Below are positions 56,901-64,000 of a DNA stretch of 64,000 nucleotides, piece by piece. The position numbers and the translations under genes are program-made. The notes below the pieces were generated by a model. It saw nothing but the letters and a program-made list of their open reading frames with translations, made no database searches and was not told where the DNA came from. Source of the stretch: Aurelia coerulea. Its lineage: Eukaryota; Cnidaria; Scyphozoa; Semaeostomeae; Ulmaridae. How positions within the stretch are numbered: position 1 is the stretch's first letter; every line of letters begins with the position of its first letter. Location of the stretch: assembly GCA_039566865.1 (NCBI GenBank), contig CM076943.1:20990501-21054500 (forward strand), in the 5' to 3' direction.

Positions 56901-58899
56901 ACACTTTCTGGAAATTTAAGTATGATTTCTCTCCGGTCGCAGGAAATTTAAGTATGATTTCTCTCCGGTCGCAGGAAATTTAAGTATGATTTCTCTCCGG
57001 TCGCAGGAAGGAAAATATTTTTTCATGCCCTGGTTACGGTTTTCAGCGCCAAGCACTGGAATTGCAGAAGTAGAGAAGATTTAATCGAGTCCGTGACCCC
57101 CTGTCATGACCCTCAAGTGGTGGGGCTCTACATGGGATCGAACCTGTCCGCCTGACTGTTTTGGCTGCAAAGTCAGAGGATTACACCACTGCGCCACAAC
57201 ACTATGCCATGTTTATTGATTATGGAATTATCCAAAGGTTCACAAAGTGTGTTACGCACCACGAATGATCAGTAACCCGTCTGCCAATGCATGGAATAGC
57301 TCATTTAGTTTTTTATAGCTGGGCATATCTGTATTCAATGGGTCTTCGCCTCCAAATTTCGGTCGAAACAATGATTTTGCAGTTCTCTGATAGGCAATGC
57401 CACATAACACAGACTTTCATCTTTCTTTCAAGAGCGGGAGCGCGTTGTTTTGAAGATAAATGCTTGCAATTCATAGGGGAAGAAACCAAACATTCATCTC
57501 TTGTAAAATTGCTCGGATAAAAGTGGATTTTAAACGGTCACTATCTAGTAGCTTGGATGAAGCCATCAAACAAACTGCAAAAACAATGGACACGTGCCTG
57601 TACATTAGTTTACAATTTGGCGACGCAGCCCATTTGAAAAGTCTACTGGCCAGCAAATAATCAATAACGGTCCTGGTAAAATCATCAAGAGGATTGAGGA
57701 TGCAACTAAAAGTCAAACATAAACTTCAAGCAAAACGAAAATCGATGCAATTTGTATGTAAGTTTAAAGATCAAGATGTTTTGACGGAACGAAGATTGAT
57801 CCAACAAATTGAATAAGACTGTTAATGTGAAACATACTTTGACTTTCCTAGGCTCGTCTGCAGATGAGCTGCCTTTTCTTGGGGTCATCAAATGCACCAC
57901 TTTTTCTTTTAACTGAAAAGTCAAATTAAATTGAAGTTTAATTAACTCGTGGATCAAGTATTTTGGATGATGGTATAAAGCGTTCGGGCCTACTCTGTGT
58001 TTTTTTCAGATTCCCAAACGTACTTTCTTCAGTAAAAGCCAGCGTATAAGAACCAAGTGGTTTAAGAACCTACAGGCTGAAATTGTGCAATTAGGCTACC
58101 ATTTTATAAGAATCTATCCACTGTATTCATTGTTCAAGAACCCAGACTAACTTGCAAGAATTGTACTCAATGTTTTCTCCGTTGATAACGAATACACCAT
58201 TTCAATTAAGCGGCCTCGTTTTGGAAATTCATTAAAATTTCTTCCCGTTCTTCAAATGAACTTTTCGAGCCCAGATTCAGATTTAGCACACAAACTTGAG
58301 TCTTGCTGCATGTTTTTACATTGCTGGCGCTTGTGATGTTGATCTTATGACGATATAAAGTTTAAGAAATTATGAGGGATTTGACCATGAAAAATCGCTC
58401 GGAGTGAAACTTTACACCCCGACTCACTTTCACGGTCAAATACCCTTTCAGATTTTTAAACTTTAGATCGTCACAAAATCAATATTATGGCCATTTTGAA
58501 ACAAATCAAGATATCAATAAATTTCCACGGTAGATTTACATCAAAAACCCTAAGTTCCTTCCAAGCCATTTAATTCAAAGAAAACTGTAATAGAATTTTG
58601 CACCGACCTCTTAAAAGATTTGAGCCCTATGTTATGACGGTTGGCATATCAACAAAAATCTCGTAATTTTTTACAGCAAAAACAAAAATTTGATTTAACT
58701 GTCAATAAACAAAAATGGTAAGAACAATCACTTAAAGTGTAGAATAAATCAATCATAAATTGATCGTACCTTTTTCGCAAATTTTGGCGTTGCTAGTCCA
58801 ATCGGAATAGGTGTTTTTGCGACTGTTGAGTATTTATTTTGTCTTGCCGGTGTGCACATTCCAACCATGCAGAAACCCTCGAACACTGACGTTGATTTG
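53984..58899 (-). CDS. MELK-like protein kinase, C-terminal exons only (linker and KA1 domain)
   Basis: Four exons (plus-strand coordinates): 58770-58899, 57838-57912, 55625-55746, 53984-54078; GT-AG borders with matching phases (0, 0, 2, 1). The first encodes a basic TP-rich linker with TPARQ and KTPIPIGLATPK, like the phosphorylated linker of MELK. The second has HLMTPRKGSS and ends in KVK. The third opens the KA1 domain (IYKVNSTST, then CELDRVLSHLR). The fourth has LFKCKGDDGKG and LSFELEICSVPGLENMVG, where vertebrate MELK has FELEVC. The last exon (about 25 residues, with the usual W and KR) was not found, and the kinase domain is not in the window or not recognised. MARK-type kinases also carry KA1, but the linker fits MELK better. 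KA1 domains bind acidic phospholipids and restrain the kinase. Confidence 0.7.
54769..55280. mobile_element. Mutator-like MITE, subfamily B (512 bp, 9-bp TSD)
   Basis: Starts AACATGGGGCTCAAATC and ends GATTTGAGCCCTATGCT. Flanks ACTTTAATC at 54760-54768 and 55281-55289 are identical. Same length and subfamily as 12776-13287. Located in the last identified intron of the MELK-like gene. Confidence 0.75.
56090..56480 (+). mobile_element. LINE 3' tail, family B, short copy
   Basis: Starts within INEFKKKIKSWNGADCSCRL, matching the end of the 50049 copy (FKMKIRSWKGSGCNCRI), then a 3' UTR and a TTA-repeat tract at about 56443-56479. It lies in a MELK-like intron, antisense to the gene. Confidence 0.7.
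56643..57032. mobile_element. hAT-like MITE, 390 bp (8-bp TSD)
   Basis: The ends CAGGGCATGAAAA / TTTTCATGCCCTG are flanked by GTTACGGT at 56635-56642 and 57033-57040. The right part carries a three-copy 32-bp tandem repeat. Confidence 0.75.
56911..57006 (+). repeat. 32-bp tandem repeat, three copies
   Basis: Identical units GAAATTTAAGTATGATTTCT + CTCCGGTCGCAG start at 56911, 56943 and 56975. It lies inside the hAT-like MITE, so it is probably copy-specific. Confidence 0.9.
57041..57202 (-). mobile_element. tRNA-derived SINE, inverted copy
   Basis: Same head as 11782-12020, read on the minus strand from 57202 (GTGTTGTGGCGCAGTGGTG). It directly adjoins the right target duplication of the hAT-like MITE. 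Confidence 0.65.
58195..58480. repeat. Repeat pair, copy 1
   Basis: Shares with 59750-60020 the order CGGCCTCG-TTTTGGAAAT, ATTTAGCAC, TGACGATA and GGGATTTGAC...GGTCAAAT. The inner part is an inverted repeat. It runs directly into a fragment of Mutator-like subfamily B (about 58480-58632). Confidence 0.5.
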
Positions 58900-59005
58900 C
58901 TGAAATTAGAAATAGGTCAATGGAATAAATCCTACATAGCTTTAGCGAACATTTTCCTCTCTGTGTCAAACGACAGAGGAAAAGTAAATCTTTTCTGTGA
59001 ATCTA

Positions 59006-59600
59006 CAGGGTGTCCCAAAAAAAATTGTGCCCAATTGTCTGAATATTGCGACAAAACGGCAAAAGATTCTCGCTAAAATTTTGCATGATGGTGCTCTTCC
59101 GATGTTCAATTAAAATTTGCCACCATCCCCGTGAAAATCCGTTGAAAAACGATAGAGCTATGACCTTCAGGAGATCAAATTTGCCCGGTGACTGAAACCA
59201 GCGGTCGGCCATTTTGTCTTACTATTTTGCAGCGATAAAAGCTTCATGGATTCAAAATGAAACAGCAGCCTCCAATATCATAGCTCTTTGTGAAAATTCC
59301 GATAATCCTCGGAGAGTTCCACTATTTCTGACCTCACAGAAACTATTTCTTACCTCACGTGAAGATACTATCACTGCAAAATAGTAAGACAAAATGGCCG
59401 ACCGCTGGTTTCAGTCATCGGGCAAAATTGGTCTTCTGAAGGTCATAGCTCCATCATTTTTCAACGGATTTTTACGGGGATGGTAGCAAACGTTAATTGA
59501 ATATCCGAAGAGCAACATCATGCAAAAATTTGGCGAGAAACTTTTTGCGTTTTGTCGAAGTCTTCAGGCAAACGGGGCACAATTTTTTTGGGACACCCTG
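59006..59600. mobile_element. Mariner-like palindromic MITE, 595 bp (TA TSD)
   Basis: The ends CAGGGTGTCCCAAAAAAAAT / TTTTTTTGGGACACCCTG are bounded by TA at 59004-59005 and 59601-59602. The interior is a near-complete palindrome centred near 59300. Truncated copy at 25838-26379. Confidence 0.75.
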
Positions 59601-59749
59601 TAAAATCTGCTATTCCCCAGTCATGATTACATGATTAGTGATATACATTCATATTTTGAAGGTTGACACTAAAATGAATCCTGTGGTCTTTGGTAGGACA
59701 ACGCATTTCTGTTGTTCATCAGAAGTATAAGTATATGAAACAACTTCTC

Positions 59750-60020
59750 AATTAACGGCCTCGCTTTGGAAATGTTTGAAAATTTCTTCCTACAAACTTT
59801 TGAACAGGTATTTGAATTTAGCACCCAAAGTTTAGTCTAAATTCAAAATTTTTATAATGCTAGTCTTTGCGCTTTTGATTCTATGACGATAATGAATTTG
59901 AACATTTGTAAGGGATTTGACGGTGGAAAATGACTGACGGTGTAAAGTTACACCCTGAACGGTCAAATCCTTTATAAATTTTTATATTTATCGTCGTTAT
60001 GAAATCAAAACCGCGAACGT
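59750..60020. repeat. Repeat pair, copy 2
   Basis: Diverged copy of 58195-58480. CTATGACGATA on the left and TATCGTCGTTATG on the right make an inner inverted repeat. Confidence 0.5.
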
Positions 60021-60119
60021 TAGGACGATAACTTTTTATTTTTTATTGATTCATATAAAATATTACAATAAACCTTATATACTTTCCTTGTTACTATAGT
60101 TTCCTAGTTACTAAACTTC

Positions 60120-60655
60120 AAAACCGCGCAGCTAGAATTGTGACCAACAGCAGTTATGATTCTTCTGCTAGTGCTTTGATTAAAAGTTTGAATTGGCCTC
60201 CTGTAGCAGATATGATAAAAACCGAGACAGCTTGCATGGTTTACAAATCGATAAATGACCTTGCTCCTGATTACCTGTCAGAAATGTTCATTACAAATTC
60301 GACATGCAGTAGGAAAAATTTGAGAAACACCGCAACTGATCTTCAAGTCCCACTAATGAGAACAAGTAATGGTCAGCGAGCTTTCTCATATCGCGGTGCT
60401 GGAGTTTGGAACCTCTTGGGTTGTGAAGTCAAGCAGGCATCCTCATTTAAAGCATTTAAAGAAGCTTTAAAAAAATTGTTTATTTATTTATTTATTCATT
60501 TGTTCATTATTGTAATTAAATTAGGGGTTTACTTTGTATTTATTTTTAACTTAATTTGTAACGTTCTATGCACGGCCCCTTGAAAAGCAATCTATCGATT
60601 GACAAGGTTACCGTGCTTAAAGAAATTAAAATGAATGAATGAAATGAAAACTATA
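60120..60655 (+). mobile_element. LINE 3' tail, family A
   Basis: RAARIVTNSSYD, then FSYRGAGVWNLLGCEVKQAS, in one open frame to 60583. The 3' UTR (GCACGGCCCCTTGAAAAGCA, then CGATTGACAAGGTTACCGTG) matches the copy at 32770-33800. The tail is a GAATGAATGAAATGAA-type simple repeat. The element starts mid-protein. Confidence 0.8.
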
Positions 60656-61500
60656 CGTCACTACAGGGACGATAGCATGGGGAGCGAAAGACAATGACTA
60701 CCCCATGGCCAATATAACAAGACACGCAACGCTTAACCAAATACAACTACACTACGATGAAACTTTTAGACAGGTCCCATGCCGGAAAAATCGGAAAACT
60801 TTTCCAGTCAAAGTTCTGAAAACGGGTTTGGGATCGTTAAACATAGAAGAATCAAATTTCAGTTGGGGACTTTTGAAATTTTTCCGTTTTTTCAAAATGG
60901 CGGCTTAAATGTAAAATGGCGGATTTTTAACAAAAACTTGTGCATAATGCAGGCTTCTGCTTACATAAATACATGTTTTTAGATTGTATACGCTGAAAGA
61001 CTATCGTCTTTGTGAATATTTGAAATAAAATTATCAATTAGCTATATTCTTTCATAATGGCGGCACCAATTCAAAATGGCGGATTCCCAAAGTTAATCAT
61101 TTCAATTAAGATTGCGTGCAGATTTACTTCTGCTCTAAAAAGAATCCTTGGGTAATTTGGTAGCATTTTGAAGGTTGGGAAGTTTCAAGTAGCCCATTCT
61201 AGTTTGCTTGGCCCAGTTTGCTATGTTGAAGCAGCTACGACGGGTCATGGGATGAGAGAGGACGATCTAACAAAAAAGATTTGCGAGACTCGTTCAGCGT
61301 AAACTGGAAGGCAAAAATCAACTCGAATGGCCACCTTCTCCTGATCAAGTGTGTAAATCCATTGAAAACTTGATCTCACTATCCTGTACATTCAATGCCA
61401 TTGCCTGGTCCATAAATTCCAACAAAGGCAAAGATCATCATGGTCTAGCAAAAGTTGGCAAAAGACAAGTCGAAAAGGTCACTGCACTGTCATAAAGTTG
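60656..61500. other. No gene seen
   Basis: AT-rich, with several AAAATGGCGGC motifs (about 60893-61080) that recur in other MITEs of the window. The stretch from about 61230 may already belong to the repeat described next. Confidence 0.35.
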
Positions 61501-62099
61501 GAAATATGGGAAGCCATGGTAATTGGAGAAAGAGCGCCATTGAATATTGCGCTTATGCTAACGGTTCATCGCTTGACAGGTAGCAAGGAAACATCTAAAT
61601 TGCTGCACCATGCAGGCATTGGTATATCATATAATAAAAAGGTTGAATAACATTTGGGAAAAATCAATGTCAAGATGGATCACAGGCACATGTTACCACC
61701 TGGCTTCATTAATGGTAAAATGATTCATGTCACTTTTGACAATTCTGATGGAAAGCAGTAAACACTTACTGGCACTGACACAACACATCATACAACAGCA
61801 GGAACAGTTTTCCTAATTTCAAAACCGTTCGAAGAGAGAGAGAGGAGATAGTTCTAAATAATCTAATTGATGACGAATCCCTCAAAACTGCAAAGACCCA
61901 CCTATATTTCCAGACCATGTCGACGAATGTGAAAACTCCCGTTAATCGAAGAATCTTTGAAGAAAAACATTGCGTAGGCTGTTACTACTACCATTGGAAC
62001 AAAATTTTTAATGGACCTTCAGCAAGACTTCAACATTTCTAACTTAGAAGCTATAGGATCATGGACATGTTTCATGAAGAAAATAACAAGTGCCATTAC

Positions 62100-64000
62100 A
62101 AATAGTTGCAAGTTAGAATACCTCTCCCTTGACCCATTTTCGCCGAAAGACAACGTTATAAAATGGTACATGGACGCAATATTGCTAATGGTAGGCAACC
62201 TCGCTATCAATCATGTTTTCATTCATGCAGATGATGCAATCAAATAAAAATGCTCATCATTTCTTGGCTTCACGATGGTAAATATGACAAGATTTTCACA
62301 CCCATGGGAGGATTTCATACAATCCTGGTAAGCCTGAAGATTCTAGGAAAGAAGTTTGCTTGTCTTGGTTTGAGAAATTGGTGGATTGACGCTGGAATCA
62401 TAGCTGAAGCCCAGCTAAAGGATCAGCAGACAAGGCAATGGATGGACGTCACCATCATCGTAGTGTTAGAGACTATATAAGCAATCCTTTGAAGCACTTT
62501 TGCACTTTAGAATCAAGCAGCTAACAACAGTGCATGATCTTGATAAAGAATTGAAGGAATCAGCTCTACGGGTAAAGCAATCACCAACAACGCTTGAATC
62601 AGTTGTAGCTAACCGGCCTTTCAGCTCCTCTTCGAAAGTTCACTATCAAACCATACTGAAATGCTCCTGTTGCTGGCTGTGTTGTCAGAGCATCTGCATC
62701 TTCAATCAAGTGATTTCTTAATACGGCCTTTGAACCCTGTCGGAGATCACCGTCTGGCGATGCTAGAGCTAAGGGAACACTTGTGAGTGGGTAAGAAAGT
62801 AATTCCTCTGGAGACCTATTTTTGCCAATCATTGCGCCAAAGGCTTGCCGATCTTCTTTTAGGCTGCTGATAATCTTATTTTGAAGCTGGGCCAGCTAGC
62901 AAAGGATCGAAGTAGCTGTCCAGTTTGTTGATGTGAGGCTTTGTATCATAACATCATGCTTCTTACGATCGCCTGTGCTGGTTTCCTTGTGGGATGACTT
63001 TGTGTATACTCTCAATCTCTCTTTTAATTTCACCCGAATATTTGCGATGATGTGGCTCGTCTTCATGGACGTGTCTACAGCAGTTATATCCGTGCTGAAT
63101 CGTCCTTGAATTGGACCTCCTCTAGTCTTTGCTTCCCTGTTGATGGTTATTTCTGTAATTAAATCACCATGAACGGTAGAAAACGGCTCTCCAGAAACTG
63201 ATCCATCAAATCCATTTTGCAACAGGTCTTCCCAGATGGCTGCATGGTTCCTCTTTGTGTCTAAAAGCTTTACACGCTGGAATGAAAAGTAGCGTGAATA
63301 ATTTGGATGGCCAAAAGCGAAGCATTTCGGTATCAGTACTCTCTCAGCTGCAAGATACGGCTCGATAGAATTCTCTCTAACCGAACTGATGAGGCATAGC
63401 ATTGCTGAAACATCCCGTAGATATTCCATTATGATCTGGGCTTTCGTTTCAGTATGGTTTGATAGTGCACTTTCGAAGAGGAGCTGAAAGGCCGGTTTAG
63501 CTACAACTGATTCAAGCGTTGTTGGTGATTGCTTTACCCGTAGAGCTGATTCCTTCAAATCTTTATCAAGATCATGCACTGTTGTTAGCTGCTTGATTCT
63601 AAAGTGCAAGAGTGCTTCAAAGGATTGCTTATATAGTCTAACACTACGATGATGGTGACGACCATCCATTGCCTTGTCTACTGATCCTTCAGCTATGATT
63701 CCAGCGTCAATCCACCAATGTCTCAAACCAAGACAAGCAAACTTCTTTCCTAGATTCGTCGGGCTTACCAGGATTGTATGAAATCCTTATCCTCCTATGT
63801 GTGTGAAATCTTGTCATATTTACCATAGTGAAGCAAAGAAATGATGAGCATTTTTAATTGATTGCTTCATCTGCATGAATGAAAACATGATTGATAGCGA
63901 GGTCGTTTACCATTAGCGATATTACGTCCATGTACCATTTTATAATGTTGTCTTTCGACGAAAATGGGTTAAGGGGGAGGTATTCTAACTTGCAACTATT
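62100..64000. repeat. Inverted duplication with ~540-bp arms, runs off the right edge
   Basis: The left arm (about 62100-62645, plus) is reproduced as its reverse complement at about 63440-64000. Shared landmarks include AATGCTCATCATTTCTT, GGTGGATTGACGCTGGAATC and AACAACAGTGCATGATCTTG. The 800-bp centre carries the rest of the repeat ORF. Confidence 0.8.
62599..63726 (-). pseudogene. Unclassified repeat-borne ORF, broken
   Basis: The main frame is 63726-62896 (276 codons, no clear start), with WWIDAGIIAE, EPFSTVHGDLITEITINREA and SHIIANIRVKLKERL. After a stop a second frame (62832-62599) continues with EELLSYPLTSVPLALASPDG and AVLRNHLIEDADAL before meeting the left arm of the inverted duplication. 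A third, heavily damaged copy of the N-terminal part lies in the left arm (plus strand, 62250-62640). I recognise no catalytic domain. Duplication, damage and position in repeat-rich DNA point to a transposon-associated protein rather than a host gene. Confidence 0.5.

Noticed and set aside
57287..57716. Overlapping ORFs as extra MELK-like exons
   Set aside because: None matches KA1 or linker sequence, and the phase from exon 57838-57912 to 55625-55746 is already continuous.

Overview
The window is nuclear DNA of an animal. It is AT-rich and intron-rich, full of short inverted-repeat transposons, and most probably comes from an anthozoan cnidarian such as a stony coral. That placement is an inference from gene content (TRAF-like, WBP4-like and MELK-like genes, a phage/pesticin-type lysozyme) and repeat content; nothing here is diagnostic of a species. 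Most exons are far shorter than 200 bp. I assembled the genes by hand from splice sites, reading phase and family motifs.

Layout. 0-3 kb: fold-back elements. 2.99-9.26 kb, minus: seven-exon TRAF-like gene (RING, TRAF zinc fingers, short coiled coil, MATH). 9.26-9.47 kb: short shared promoter region. 9.47-27.57 kb, plus: ten-exon WBP4/FBP21-like splicing factor gene. Its start codon appears split by an intron, exon 2 lies in a tandem duplication, and its introns hold a 2-kb 36-bp minisatellite, a Tigger-like transposon, a LINE tail and many MITEs. 29.2-32.7 kb, plus: TATA-box gene with a signal-peptide exon and an exon encoding about 27 octapeptides that each start with three arginines. 32.8-35 kb: LINE tail, MITE fragments, small tandem repeat. 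35.2-37.1 kb: weak candidate gene with two CxxC motifs, possibly transposon-derived. 41.9-46.9 kb, plus: lysozyme-like gene with one apparent GC-AG intron. 48.5-49.5 kb, minus: intronless SLC35G1-like transporter. 54.0-58.9 kb, minus: four C-terminal exons of a MELK-like kinase (linker and KA1 domain). 60-64 kb: LINE tail, then an unclassified repeat ORF in an inverted duplication that runs off the right edge.

The genes do not form a pathway. They are ordinary animal loci in a repeat-rich landscape. The TRAF-like gene (innate immune signalling) and the WBP4-like gene (spliceosome) only share an intergenic promoter. Recurrent mobile families are Mutator-like MITEs with 9-bp target duplications, hAT-like MITEs with 8-bp duplications, mariner-like (TA), piggyBac-like (TTAA) and Harbinger-like (TAA) elements, tRNA-derived SINEs, and 3' tails of three LINE families. 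The most unusual signal is the tri-arginine repeat exon, where the variation between repeats is synonymous at every arginine in one frame only.
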